Assembly: GCF_900129585.1 (NCBI RefSeq)
Contig: NZ_FQWF01000001.1
Location: forward strand, 186,001 to 250,000
DNA from: Flavobacterium micromati
Lineage (GTDB): Bacteria; Bacteroidota; Bacteroidia; Flavobacteriales; Flavobacteriaceae
DNA length: 64,000 bases
Direction of reading: 5' to 3'
The position numbers and the translations under genes were made by a program. The notes under the pieces were generated by a model. The model had not been told where the DNA came from, did not search any database, and worked only from the letters and a program-made list of their open reading frames with translations. Shown in pieces: positions 1 to 9,234 of the stretch. Positions within the stretch are counted from its first letter, which is position 1, and each line of letters opens with the position of its first letter.

Positions 1-95
1 TTTCAATATTATTTCAGGTCACAAAAAAGCACATTAATCACTCACGCATATTAATTTTCCAAATAAAAATTGCAAAATACTGATTTTTTATTAAT

Positions 96-1562
96 TTAAT
101 TAACAACTAAATTCATAGAAACTGTCAGAATATTCCCTGAACCTGAAAAACGTTCCGCAAAAATTTCAATGAAGTCATTTGTATTCATCTCAATGATTGC
201 TTCAATTGGCACAGCTAAAATATCATTTGTTGAATTAGAACTTACATAAACCTTTGATTGGTTTACAACCACGCCGTTTTTAGCAACATAAAATACATAG
301 ACAGTTGCATTAGCATTAGATTGAAAAGAGGCTGATCCACTTACTCTAAAGAATCTTTTCTTAGCTCCAAGATATTGCAATTTATTATCTGCACCACCTT
401 GCGAAAACCTATAAAGATTATTAGAAGTTGTTAAACCAGATAATTTACGGGGAGTGCCAGATAATGTTGTGCCTGCACCTTGACCCACTGGATAATTATA
501 ATTAATATCACCAACTGCGGCTTCATCGCTTTCATTTGGAATACCAGCACTTCTAACGCTCCATTTATTATTGAAATTATAACCTGTGTAAACAGCTGGG
601 GTGTATCCTTTAATATATCCCGCAACATTTGTCCCAGTAAAAACAACAGTTTCAAGCACAGCATCGCCAGTGATAACTGGGTTACTTGAAACATCAAATC
701 CAATAGCTGAACCGTTTACATCAGAAAATCCTCCTTGCTTTTGCACCAGCCCAAAAGTACCTGTTAATTTTTCATAAGTACCTAAATTATTTCCAAACCA
801 GCCAACATTACTTAACAAAAGCTGACTAATGTTGTTATAAGTTATACCTGTTGTATTGCCAACAAACTGAACTGTACTAACAAATACTAAACCTAAACCA
901 CTTATAGAACCTACATTAGCACAATTTGATACCACTAAATCTCTAAAAATTAAATTTTGCGTGTTAGCTGCACTTATGTTAAAAACTGTACCGCCTGTCA
1001 CGCGAATCGTAACATTTCTAATACTTCCGCCAGTTGATCCTTCAAAAAGATTTCCATTTCGAACTATAATATCATCATTAGTATCTTGACCTGAGACATA
1101 AGCATTATTCAAATCGATTGGAAAATTAAAAGTAACCGTTCCGTTTATCTCATAATAAGTAGTGCTATCTAATATATATTTGCTTTGACCACCCGCTGCT
1201 AATTCTGCAGCTAAAACAGTTGCTAAAACATCAGTTGATCGAATACGCTTAAATTTTAATCGTCCTGCTGTGCCGCTATTCATGATGTTCCAAGAGGATA
1301 TTCCTCCATTGAAATGAAAAAATGATTTTAAATCAGTATCATATACCATTAAACCATCGGCAGGTGTAGCTATTGCTATGCGTTGAGCCGTTGTCATTCT
1401 TGGAGTTAGCATTCCTTGAGTTGTAGAAGTAACGTCAAGCATAGCGCTTGAGTTTGGAGTAATAGTTCCAATTCCCACTTGCGAAAACACATTTGCTGTT
1501 GAAATTATGAAAAAAAACAGACAGGCGCTCAAAGCCTTCATCGCAAAGTAATAATTTTTCAT
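96..1562 (-). CDS. Secreted beta-helix protein with phage-tail-fibre-like C-terminus
   Basis: The product (488 aa) starts with a signal peptide ending near VFSQ, followed by the VGIGT...LDVTSTTQG...DGLMVYDT module that opens many secreted flavobacterial surface proteins. Residues of about 130-330 are rich in short hydrophobic strands with N/G turns and look like a right-handed beta-helix. The last 90 or so residues (from FFRVSGSASF to the end, with the NGVVV and NDFIEIFAE patterns) resemble the beta-sandwich domains at the tips of phage tail fibres. No type IX sorting domain is evident. An alternative start is Met8 (position 1541). It stands alone, with no operon partner visible. The function is unknown; surface adhesion or binding is an inference. 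Confidence 0.7.
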   Translation of the reverse strand: MKNYYFAMKALSACLFFFIISTANVFSQVGIGTITPNSSAMLDVTSTTQGMLTPRMTTAQRIAIATPADGLMVYDTDLKSFFHFNGGISSWNIMNSGTAGRLKFKRIRSTDVLATVLAAELAAGGQSKYILDSTTYYEINGTVTFNFPIDLNNAYVSGQDTNDDIIVRNGNLFEGSTGGSIRNVTIRVTGGTVFNISAANTQNLIFRDLVVSNCANVGSISGLGLVFVSTVQFVGNTTGITYNNISQLLLSNVGWFGNNLGTYEKLTGTFGLVQKQGGFSDVNGSAIGFDVSSNPVITGDAVLETVVFTGTNVAGYIKGYTPAVYTGYNFNNKWSVRSAGIPNESDEAAVGDINYNYPVGQGAGTTLSGTPRKLSGLTTSNNLYRFSQGGADNKLQYLGAKKRFFRVSGSASFQSNANATVYVFYVAKNGVVVNQSKVYVSSNSTNDILAVPIEAIIEMNTNDFIEIFAERFSGSGNILTVSMNLVVN

Positions 1563-1848
1563 AAAAATAGATTTAAATTAAATAATAAAAAGTGAGTGTT
1601 ATTTTAAGATAGTTTTACGAAGATATATTTATTATCGCCTAAATACCTATATAATCGATCATCTACACAATATTTATTTAAAAATAAATAATTTCCTATA
1701 ATAAATATTTTTTGATCGATACTATTTCAGATTTTGGGTACATTAATGCTTTCCCAAACAAAGTATTTAATACCACAATGAAATTTTGATCAAAAAATTA
1801 CAAATGACAAATTTTGTGATCACATTCCTGTTTGTGTTTCAAGTTTTG

Positions 1849-1856
1849 TACTTTTG
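1849..1856 (+). promoter_or_regulatory. Probable -7 box for polA
   Basis: TACTTTTG matches the Bacteroidota -7 consensus TAnnTTTG and lies 22 nt before the polA start. No TTG is found at the usual 19-21 nt spacing upstream, so only the -7 element is supported. The rest of the 315-nt gap (1563-1877) is AT-rich with nothing else recognised. Confidence 0.45.
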
Positions 1857-1877
1857 AGAACTTTATAAATTTAAATT

Positions 1878-4706
1878 ATGTCCCAACAAAAACGGTTATT
1901 CCTACTTGATGCTTATGCCCTTATTTTCAGAGGCTATTATGCTTTTATAAAAAACCCCCGCATAAATTCTAAGGGTATGGACACCTCAGCTATTATGGGA
2001 TTTATGAATTCGTTGATGGATGTTATCAAAAGAGAAAAACCAGATCATCTTGCAGTAGCTTTTGATAATGGTGGGAGCCAACTACGAAACGATATTTTCC
2101 CAGAATACAAAGCACACCGCGATGCAACACCGGAGGCCATAAAAATTGCTATTCCCTATATTCAGCAATTACTGAAAGCGATGCATATTCCAATTATTGA
2201 AGTCAAAGGCTTTGAAGCTGATGATTTAATAGGAACTATTGCTAAACAAGCTGAAAAACAAAATTATAAAGTCTTTATGGTAACTCCCGATAAAGATTTT
2301 GCACAATTAGTTTCCGAAAATATATTTATGTACAAACCAGCGAGAATGGGTAACGGCATAGAAATTTGGGGAATTCCTGAAGTTTTGGCCAAATTCGAAA
2401 TCGAAAGACCTGATCAAGTGATTGACTTTCTAGGAATGATGGGCGATGCGGCCGACAATATTCCTGGACTTCCTGGTGTAGGCGAAGTTACAGCCAAGAA
2501 ATTATTAAAGGAATTTGGAACCATGGAAAACCTTTTAGCCAATACTGATAAGCTAAAAGGCAAAATGAAAGAAAACATTGAAGCTAATAAAGAAAAGGGA
2601 ATATTATCAAAAACATTGGCGACCATAATAATCGATTGCCCAGTTATATTTGATGAAAAAGATTACGAATTATCAATTCCTGATATTGAAAAAACGGATG
2701 CGTTGTTCAGCGAACTTGAGTTTAGACAAATGCAGGCGCAGTTTGACAAGTTATATAATTTCGAAAAAACGGAAGCGGGAATTGTACAACCACCAGCAAA
2801 AAAAACAAACGAAGATCAGTTTGATTTATTTGGATTTTATGAAGAGTCTGGTTCAGAATCAACTCTTTCCGTTGCAGGGAATTCTGGGTTGGGAACTTTA
2901 GAAACTACTGATCACAATTACCAAATCATTCAAGGCGATCTGGGTTTGAGATTATTTTTACAAAATTTAAACAATGAAACTTCTGTATGTTTTGATACCG
3001 AAACCACGGGACTTGATGCTTTGAATGCCGAGCTAGTTGGAATATCTTTTTCGTGGGAAAAAGGAAAAGCATTTTACATTCCGTTTCCCGAAGATCAGGC
3101 CGAAGCTCAATCATTAGCCGATAAATTCAAACCTTTCTTTGTAAATGAATCCATTGAAAAAATTGGTCAAAACTTAAAATATGACTTAAAAGTATTGACC
3201 AAATATGGTATTGTTATCAAAGGACAATTATTTGATACAATGATTGCGCATTATTTAATTAATCCTGACATGCGCCACAATATGGATATTTTGAGCGAAA
3301 CCTATTTAAAATATGCGCCAAAATCAATAGCAACTTTAATTGGCAAGAAAGGTAAAAATCAGTTGTCAATGAAAGATGTTCCTCTAGAACAAATTAAAGA
3401 ATACGCTGCTGAAGATGCCGATGTTACATTACAGTTAAAGGAAATTTTTTGTCCGATTTTAGACAAAGCTGAAACTAAAAAACTATTTGATACAATTGAA
3501 GTTCCGTTAATTCCCGTTTTAGCAGCAATGGAATTAGAAGGCATAAATCTTGATGTTCCTTTTCTGGCAGCAATGTCAGTTGAAATGGCAAAGGAAAGTT
3601 TAGAATTAGAACAAAAAATATATGAAACCGCTGGTGAGAAATTTAATTTGGCTTCTCCAAAACAGTTGGGCGACGTGCTTTTTGACAAAATGAAAATTGG
3701 CGGAGCAAAGCAAAAGAAAACCAAAACTGGTCAATATGCGACTGGTGAAGAAGTTTTGTCATATTTAGCTAATGACAATCCCATTGTAAAAGACATTCTT
3801 GAATGGCGCCAAATGGTAAAATTGCAAAGTACTTACATTGATGCTTTACCCAATCAAGTGGATGCAAAAACAGGTCGCGTTCACACCGATTATATGCAAA
3901 CGGTTGCTGCTACAGGTAGATTGAGTTCTACCAATCCTAATTTACAAAACATTCCTATTCGAACAGAAAAAGGACGATTGATTCGGAAAGCGTTTGTTGC
4001 TCGTGATGAAAATTACACCTTACTTTCTGCGGATTATTCACAAATAGAATTGCGAATTATCGCTGCACTAAGTGGCGAGGAAAACATGATAAAAGCCTTT
4101 CAAAATAACGAAGATATTCATAAAAGCACTGCAGCAAAAGTATTTAATGTGCCTTTAGAAGAAGTAACAAAAGAACAACGTGGTAATGCGAAAACAGTAA
4201 ATTTCGGAATTATATATGGCGTTTCGGCTTTTGGACTTTCTAATCAAACTTCGCTTTCGCGCAAAGAAAGTGCCGAATTGATTGAAGCGTATTATGCTTC
4301 TTATCCAAAACTAAAATCGTACATGTCAAGTCAAGTAGATTTTGCTAGAGCAAATGGTTATGTGCAAACCGTTTTAGGACGACGCCGCTATTTAAGAGAT
4401 ATTAATTCGGCCAATACGATGGTAAAAAGTGGTGCCGAACGCAATGCTGTGAATGCTCCCATTCAAGGAAGCGCTGCTGACATTATCAAAATTGCGATGA
4501 TTAATATCCATAAAAAACTAATTGACGAAAACTGGAAAAGCAAAATGTTATTACAAGTCCATGATGAACTTGTTTTTGATGTTCATAATGATGAGCTCGA
4601 AAAAATTCAACCGATGATCAAATTTGAAATGGAAAATGCTTTCAAACTCGATGTTCCTTTAGATGTGGAAATTGGAGTAGGAAAAAATTGGTTGGAGGCG
4701 CATTAA
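1878..4706 (+). CDS. polA: DNA polymerase I
   Basis: This 942-aa protein has the full three-domain layout of bacterial Pol I, which fills gaps and removes primers during replication and repair. An N-terminal 5'-3' exonuclease/FEN domain (about 1-300; LLDAYALIFRGYYAF, GFEADDLIG, GMMGDAADNIPG) is followed by a 3'-5' proofreading domain whose DxE motif (CFDTETTGLD, about residue 372) is intact. The polymerase domain carries motif A (SADYSQIELRI, about residue 720) and motif C (VHDEL, about residue 893). Length is normal for the family. It is monocistronic, between a secreted-protein gene and a convergent LacI regulator, and ends before a shared hairpin terminator. Confidence 0.98.
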   Translation: MSQQKRLFLLDAYALIFRGYYAFIKNPRINSKGMDTSAIMGFMNSLMDVIKREKPDHLAVAFDNGGSQLRNDIFPEYKAHRDATPEAIKIAIPYIQQLLKAMHIPIIEVKGFEADDLIGTIAKQAEKQNYKVFMVTPDKDFAQLVSENIFMYKPARMGNGIEIWGIPEVLAKFEIERPDQVIDFLGMMGDAADNIPGLPGVGEVTAKKLLKEFGTMENLLANTDKLKGKMKENIEANKEKGILSKTLATIIIDCPVIFDEKDYELSIPDIEKTDALFSELEFRQMQAQFDKLYNFEKTEAGIVQPPAKKTNEDQFDLFGFYEESGSESTLSVAGNSGLGTLETTDHNYQIIQGDLGLRLFLQNLNNETSVCFDTETTGLDALNAELVGISFSWEKGKAFYIPFPEDQAEAQSLADKFKPFFVNESIEKIGQNLKYDLKVLTKYGIVIKGQLFDTMIAHYLINPDMRHNMDILSETYLKYAPKSIATLIGKKGKNQLSMKDVPLEQIKEYAAEDADVTLQLKEIFCPILDKAETKKLFDTIEVPLIPVLAAMELEGINLDVPFLAAMSVEMAKESLELEQKIYETAGEKFNLASPKQLGDVLFDKMKIGGAKQKKTKTGQYATGEEVLSYLANDNPIVKDILEWRQMVKLQSTYIDALPNQVDAKTGRVHTDYMQTVAATGRLSSTNPNLQNIPIRTEKGRLIRKAFVARDENYTLLSADYSQIELRIIAALSGEENMIKAFQNNEDIHKSTAAKVFNVPLEEVTKEQRGNAKTVNFGIIYGVSAFGLSNQTSLSRKESAELIEAYYASYPKLKSYMSSQVDFARANGYVQTVLGRRRYLRDINSANTMVKSGAERNAVNAPIQGSAADIIKIAMINIHKKLIDENWKSKMLLQVHDELVFDVHNDELEKIQPMIKFEMENAFKLDVPLDVEIGVGKNWLEAH

Positions 4707-4856
4707 GTTAGTGTTCAATGAGCGGTTTTCGGTGAGCAGGGTTCAGTGTTCAATTAGCAGCAATATTTGTTGATTTATTGCGAGGGCGAAGAAAGCTAAT
4801 TTGGCTTAAAGAAGATGTATTTGCTATTCTATTTAAACAAAAGCTTACACTAATTA

Positions 4857-4884
4857 AAAAAATCCATCAGTGCGATGGATTTTT
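4857..4884. terminator. Bidirectional intrinsic terminator between polA and lacI-type gene
   Basis: The inverted repeat AAATCCATC / GATGGATTT with loop AGTGC is bounded by an A-run on the left and a T-run on the right. It can therefore terminate both the polA transcript (+) and the convergent regulator transcript (-). Confidence 0.75.
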
Positions 4885-4889
4885 GGGAT

Positions 4890-5915
4890 TTATAAATTTC
4901 TTGTGGATTCTCTTTCTTTCAGTTTTGTTTTGATAACGACCGTTTCGTAAGGAATATCCTCTTCTTTGGACTCTAATCGATCGATTAATAATTTTGCAGC
5001 AACTTCGCCTATTTCTATTCCGTGTTGACTTACTGTTGTTAAGCTAGGTGATAATCGTCTGGAGGCAAGAATTCCGTCGGCAAAACCTATAATAGACAGT
5101 TCTTCGGGGATTTTATATCCTATTTTAAGACCTATTTTTAACGCCGCAACTGAATCGCTTTCATCTAATGCAAAAATTCCATCAATTTTCTTATTACTAA
5201 GTATCGCTTCAATTCTCTCATTCAAATCCTCCTCTGAATCAGTTCTCAAAATAATTTCCTGGTTAATTGCAATATTGTTGTTTTTCAATGCTTTTAAATA
5301 ACCTTCTGCTCGCAATTTTCCAACGCTTAAATTGTCAATAGAGGACAGTAACGCAATGTTCTTACAACCAAGATTGATTAGGTGTTGAGTCGAATCAAGC
5401 GCTGAGTCAAAATCATCTACAATTACTTTGTCACAATCCACATCTTCGGCAATACGGTCAAACATAACGATAGGCGTTCCATCATAAATAATTGCAGAGA
5501 AATGTTCGTACGAATGATTCTTTTGTGCTTCCTCAGAAACCGAAACTATAAATCCATCGATAGTTCCATTGCTTAACATTTCCAGCGTGTGAGCTTCTTT
5601 TTCTGATGATTCGTTAGAAATACACATAATAACATTGTAGCCTTTCTCATCAGCCACTTTTTCGATACCGCTAAAAACTTTGGCAAAAAAGGAATTTAAA
5701 ATATTTGGAATAATTACACCAATAGTTTTAGTTTTTCTGTTTTTTAAATTTAAACCAATTACGTTTGGTTTGTAGTTTTTTAGCTTGGCATACTCTTTGA
5801 TTTTGGACTTAGTCAAATCACTGATTTCTGGACTGTCATTAAGCGCTTTTGAAACTGTAGAAACAGAAACATTAAGTTCTTTGGCGATTTGTTTTAAGGT
5901 GGCTTTAGCTTTCAT
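4890..5915 (-). CDS. LacI-family transcriptional regulator
   Basis: The N-terminal helix-turn-helix (TLKQIAKELNVSVSTVSKAL) and hinge region are followed by a periplasmic-binding-protein-like sensor domain, typical of LacI/GalR repressors (about 341 aa). The open frame extends 18 codons further upstream to 5969, but the ATG at 5915, which gives MKAKATLKQ, matches the usual family start and the paralogue at 56668-57690. It is not adjacent to sugar genes, so its operon target is not evident. It is clearly a paralogue of the starch-locus regulator in this window (same start pattern and strong similarity, including NRKTKTIGVIIP versus NRKTKTIGIIIP). Confidence 0.93.
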   Translation of the reverse strand: MKAKATLKQIAKELNVSVSTVSKALNDSPEISDLTKSKIKEYAKLKNYKPNVIGLNLKNRKTKTIGVIIPNILNSFFAKVFSGIEKVADEKGYNVIMCISNESSEKEAHTLEMLSNGTIDGFIVSVSEEAQKNHSYEHFSAIIYDGTPIVMFDRIAEDVDCDKVIVDDFDSALDSTQHLINLGCKNIALLSSIDNLSVGKLRAEGYLKALKNNNIAINQEIILRTDSEEDLNERIEAILSNKKIDGIFALDESDSVAALKIGLKIGYKIPEELSIIGFADGILASRRLSPSLTTVSQHGIEIGEVAAKLLIDRLESKEEDIPYETVVIKTKLKERESTRNL

Positions 5916-6181
5916 AAAGAAAATGTATGGTAGTTGATTAATCAAACACGCACAATATATAACAATCAAAGCGAATGTAAGTGTGATTTACAAAAATAGC
6001 TATTATAAAGTAGAAATTAGATTCGAAAAATGAGAAAATCTCAATAAATTTTGAAAAAATAATACATCTGCATTACATCATTAGCAACATTGCAATCATT
6101 TATCATATCAAGAAATAGATTTTTTTAAATATTCATTTGATAATCAGCACTAAAAGAGCAATGAAATAATCTTTTAAGGTA

Positions 6182-6229
6182 TTTGTATTTAAAATAATTA
6201 ATTGTACTTTTGCAACCCCTTTATTGGGG
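6182..6229 (+). promoter_or_regulatory. rplM-rpsI promoter and 5' hairpin
   Basis: TTTG at 6182-6185, a 19-nt spacer and TACTTTTG at 6205-6212 form a textbook Bacteroidota promoter. Immediately after, CCCC-TTTATT-GGGG (6216-6229) would form a stem-loop at the extreme 5' end of the mRNA. Nothing else is recognised in the 340-nt gap 5916-6255. Confidence 0.75.
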
Positions 6230-6255
6230 ATGGAATGTTTAATTAAAATAATATT

Positions 6256-6711
6256 ATGGACGCATTAAGCTACAAGACAAAATCAGCAAGCAAAGCCACC
6301 GTTACAAAAGAGTGGATTGTTGTTGATGCTGATGGGCATAACTTAGGTCGTATGGCTTCAAAGATCGCAATGATCTTGAGAGGTAAATACAAAGCAAGTT
6401 ATACACCACATGTTGACTGTGGAGATAACGTAATTGTTATCAACTCAGAAAAAATTAACCTTACAGGTAACAAAATGGACGAGAAGACTTACATTCGTCA
6501 CACAGGTTACCCAGGAGGACAAAGAACTTTAACTGCTAAAGTATTGCAATCAAAAAACCCTGCATTATTAGTAGAAAAAGCAGTAAAAGGAATGTTACCT
6601 AAAAATAAATTAGGAGCTGAACTTTTTAGAAATTTAAATGTTGTTGTAGGTTCTGAGCACAAACAAGGCGCTCAAAAACCGAGAACAGTTAACCTTAACG
6701 ATCTTAAGTAA
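6256..6711 (+). CDS. rplM: 50S ribosomal protein L13
   Basis: The 151-aa product carries the L13 signature region (WIVVDADGHNLGRMASKIA, NLTGNK, YPGG, GMLPKNKLG) and has normal length. It is the first gene of the rplM-rpsI pair; its TAA shares a base with the rpsI ATG, so translation is coupled. L13 is an early-assembly protein of the large ribosomal subunit. Confidence 0.98.
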   Translation: MDALSYKTKSASKATVTKEWIVVDADGHNLGRMASKIAMILRGKYKASYTPHVDCGDNVIVINSEKINLTGNKMDEKTYIRHTGYPGGQRTLTAKVLQSKNPALLVEKAVKGMLPKNKLGAELFRNLNVVVGSEHKQGAQKPRTVNLNDLK

Positions 6712-7097
6712 TGGGAGTTATTCACAAAATCGGTAGAAGAAAAACCGCTGTTGCACGTGTTTATGTTTCAGAAGGAACAGGAGTAATCACGGTAAACAAA
6801 AAAGCATTCGAAACATACTTCCCAACTGCAACTTTACAGTACAAAGTATTACAGCCTATGTCTATGACAGAAAATGTAAGCAACTTTGACGTGAAAGTAA
6901 ACGTTTACGGAGGTGGTTCAACTGGTCAAGCAGAAGCTGTAAGAATGGCGCTAGCACGTGTTATGTGTGAGGTAAATGCTGAAAACAGAGCTATCTTAAA
7001 ACCACAAGGTTTATTAACAAGAGATCCAAGAATGGTTGAACGTAAGAAATTCGGTCAGAAGAAAGCTCGTAAGAGATTCCAATTCTCTAAACGTTAA
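6711..7097 (+). CDS. rpsI: 30S ribosomal protein S9
   Basis: The 128-aa product has the S9 patterns GRRKTAVARVYV, the GGGSTGQAEAVRMALAR core, and the conserved basic tail ending KKARKRFQFSKR that reaches the P-site tRNA. It overlaps the rplM stop codon by one base (TAATG), the standard rplM-rpsI arrangement. Confidence 0.98.
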   Translation: MGVIHKIGRRKTAVARVYVSEGTGVITVNKKAFETYFPTATLQYKVLQPMSMTENVSNFDVKVNVYGGGSTGQAEAVRMALARVMCEVNAENRAILKPQGLLTRDPRMVERKKFGQKKARKRFQFSKR

Positions 7098-7296
7098 TAT
7101 TGAACTTGTTTCAATATCTATTCACAGATATATTGAAATTATTGAACAGATGCTGAAAAAATTTCAGCATAAATTAAAAAAAACAGTTGTTGTTGCTCTC
7201 CTATTGAGGTAGGAAATAGTTTAGCATCTAAATGTATAAAGCCGAGAAATCGCCATTTACACATTGCTAATCAACAGAACGTAAACTAGAACAAAA
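7098..7296 (+). other. Structured spacer / candidate rpsB leader
   Basis: This 199-nt spacer between rpsI and rpsB contains several potential stems, for example TGCTGAAA/TTTCAGCA near 7150-7170 and TCCTA/TAGGA near 7199-7214, followed by a less AT-rich stretch before rpsB. It may hold a leader that regulates S2/EF-Ts synthesis. The call rests only on the visible stems; no known RNA family is recognised. Confidence 0.35.
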
Positions 7297-8112
7297 ATGG
7301 CAAACAAAATAGAAGTTAAAGACTTACTAGAAGCAGGTGTTCACTTTGGACACATGACTAGAAAATGGGATCCAAACATGGCTCCTTACATCTATATGGA
7401 ACGTAATGGTATACACATTATCAATCTATATAAAACTGCAGCAAAAATTGAAGAAGCAAATGACGCTTTGAAAAAAATCGCTGCATCAGGTAGAAAAATA
7501 TTATTTGTTGCTACCAAAAAACAAGCAAAAGATATCGTTGCTGAAAAAGCAAAAGCTGCAAACATGCCTTACATCACTGAAAGATGGCCTGGTGGAATGC
7601 TAACTAACTTTGTAACTATCCGTAAAGCCGTTAAAAAAATGGCAACTATTGATAAAATGAAGAAAGATGGTACATTCATGACACTTTCTAAGAAAGAGCG
7701 TTTGCAAGTTGATCGTCTTCGTGCTAAATTAGAGAAAAACTTAGGTTCAATCGCTGACATGTCTAGACTACCAGCTGCTTTGTTCGTAGTTGATATCAAA
7801 GCGGAACACATCGCTATAAAAGAAGCTCAAAAATTAAACATTCCAGTTTTTGCAATGGTTGATACTAACTCTGATCCACGTGAAGTAGAGTTCGTAATTC
7901 CATCAAATGATGATGCTTCTAAATCAATTGATAAAATTTTAACTTTAGTTACAGCTGCAATTGTTGAAGGACTTTCTGATAGAGGTTCTGATAAAGAAGG
8001 TGAAGCGACTCCAGAAGTTGCTGCTCCTGCTGCTGAAGCGGTAGAAGCTGCTCCAGTTGTTGAAGCTGCTCCTGCTACAGAAGCTGCTGCTCCAACTGCA
8101 ACTGAAGAATAA
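7297..8112 (+). CDS. rpsB: 30S ribosomal protein S2
   Basis: The 271-aa product contains the S2 hallmarks (LLEAGVHFGHMTRKWDPNM, ITERWPGGMLTNF, PAALFVVDIKAEHIAI, VDTNSDP). After the conserved domain (about 1-230) there is an Ala/Glu-rich, low-complexity tail of about 40 residues. It precedes tsf, the near-universal rpsB-tsf order. Confidence 0.98.
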   Translation: MANKIEVKDLLEAGVHFGHMTRKWDPNMAPYIYMERNGIHIINLYKTAAKIEEANDALKKIAASGRKILFVATKKQAKDIVAEKAKAANMPYITERWPGGMLTNFVTIRKAVKKMATIDKMKKDGTFMTLSKKERLQVDRLRAKLEKNLGSIADMSRLPAALFVVDIKAEHIAIKEAQKLNIPVFAMVDTNSDPREVEFVIPSNDDASKSIDKILTLVTAAIVEGLSDRGSDKEGEATPEVAAPAAEAVEAAPVVEAAPATEAAAPTATEE

Positions 8113-8248
8113 AACAAATTTTAAGTTCCAAGTTTTAAATTCCAAATTCCATAAAGATTAGTAACATTAAGTTAGTGATTTATTAAAATTGGAATTTGGG
8201 ATTTAAGAATTGGAATTTTTACTTTTATAACATTTAACACAACTTATT
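8113..8248 (+). repeat. Long imperfect inverted repeat between rpsB and tsf
   Basis: The left arm (about 8119-8150, TTCCAAG...AAATTCCAAATTCCA) pairs imperfectly with the right arm (about 8188-8221, TTGGAATTTGGGATTT...TTGGAATTT). The result is a hairpin with arms of roughly 30 bp. The same AAATTCCAA/TTGGAATTT words form the hairpin at 11256-11302, so this is a dispersed repeat type rather than a one-off terminator. Confidence 0.6.
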
Positions 8249-9073
8249 ATGGCAACAATTACTGCTGCAGACGTAAATAAATTAAGAACAATCACAGGCG
8301 CAGGTATGATGGACTGCAAGAAAGCTTTGGTTGAATCAGAAGGAGATTTCGATTTAGCGATTGAAAACTTACGTAAAAAAGGACAAAAAGTAGCTGCAAA
8401 CCGTTCAGATAGAGAATCTACTGAAGGCGCTGCAATTGCTGTTGTAAATGCTGATAAAACTGCTGGAGTTGTTATCACATTGAACTGTGAGACTGACTTC
8501 GTAGGTATGAACGAAAGCTTTGTAAAAATGGCTACTGAAATGGCTCATTTAGCATTGAACTTCAATACTAAAGAAGAATTTTTAGCATCTAATTTCAACG
8601 GAATCACAGTTGCTGACAAATTGATTGAACAAACAGGTGTTATTGGAGAAAAATTAGAAATCAGAACTTTTGAGAAATTAGAAGGTGCTTTTATCGGTTT
8701 TTACATTCACTCTGGAAACAAAATTGCAACTCTAGTTGCGCTTTCAGCTAAAGTTGATGGAGCTGAAGAAGCTGCAAGAAACGTAGCAATGCAAGCTGCT
8801 GCAATGAACCCAATTGCGTTAAACGAAGCTGGTGTTGATGCTGCTGTTATCGAAAAAGAAATTGAAATTGCTAAAGATTTATTGCGTCAAGAAGGAAAAC
8901 CAGAAGCTATGCTAGAAAACATTTCTAAAGGAAAAATTCAACGTTTTTACAAAGACAACACTTTAGTAAACCAAGATTATATCAAAGATGGTTCTATGAA
9001 TGTTGCATCTTATGTTAAATCTATCGATAAAGATCTTATCGTTACCGGTTTTAAAAGAGCTGCTTTAGGATAA
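8249..9073 (+). CDS. tsf: Elongation factor Ts
   Basis: EF-Ts is the nucleotide-exchange factor that reloads EF-Tu with GTP. The 274-aa product has the N-terminal UBA-like module (VNKLRTITGAGMMDCKKALV), the core TDFV motif (NCETDFVGMNESF), and the usual C-terminal dimerisation half. It lies downstream of rpsB across a hairpin-containing spacer and ends before a strong terminator. Confidence 0.98.
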   Translation: MATITAADVNKLRTITGAGMMDCKKALVESEGDFDLAIENLRKKGQKVAANRSDRESTEGAAIAVVNADKTAGVVITLNCETDFVGMNESFVKMATEMAHLALNFNTKEEFLASNFNGITVADKLIEQTGVIGEKLEIRTFEKLEGAFIGFYIHSGNKIATLVALSAKVDGAEEAARNVAMQAAAMNPIALNEAGVDAAVIEKEIEIAKDLLRQEGKPEAMLENISKGKIQRFYKDNTLVNQDYIKDGSMNVASYVKSIDKDLIVTGFKRAALG

Positions 9074-9130
9074 TCTGTTCCACAAGTTTTTCAGAATCCT
9101 AATTTTATTTTAATTCTGACAAAAAATACC

Positions 9131-9162
9131 AAACCCATTCGTTCAATCGAATGGGTTTTTTT
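9131..9162 (+). terminator. Intrinsic terminator after tsf
   Basis: AAACCCATTCG and CGAATGGGTTT form an 11-bp stem around the loop TTCAAT, followed by a T-run. It closes the rpsB-tsf transcript. Confidence 0.85.
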
Positions 9163-9234
9163 ATACATTAACACTCCTCAATTTTTTTTTCATCTTTTTC
9201 AAATAAAATATTAATTTAGCCAAAACATTACTTC

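Noticed and set aside
1561..1877. Possible small gene or RNA between the beta-helix protein and polA
   Set aside because: Only AT-rich sequence and a -7 box are visible; no frame, tRNA-like fold or conserved stem was recognised.
5916..5969. Extended N-terminus of the LacI regulator
   Set aside because: The extra 18 residues are hydrophobic and unlike LacI starts; the ATG at 5915 gives the canonical N-terminus.
7827..8145. Two open frames antisense to the end of rpsB
   Set aside because: They are produced by the Ala/Glu-rich tail of S2; the minus-strand translations are low-complexity Ser/Ala strings without family resemblance.
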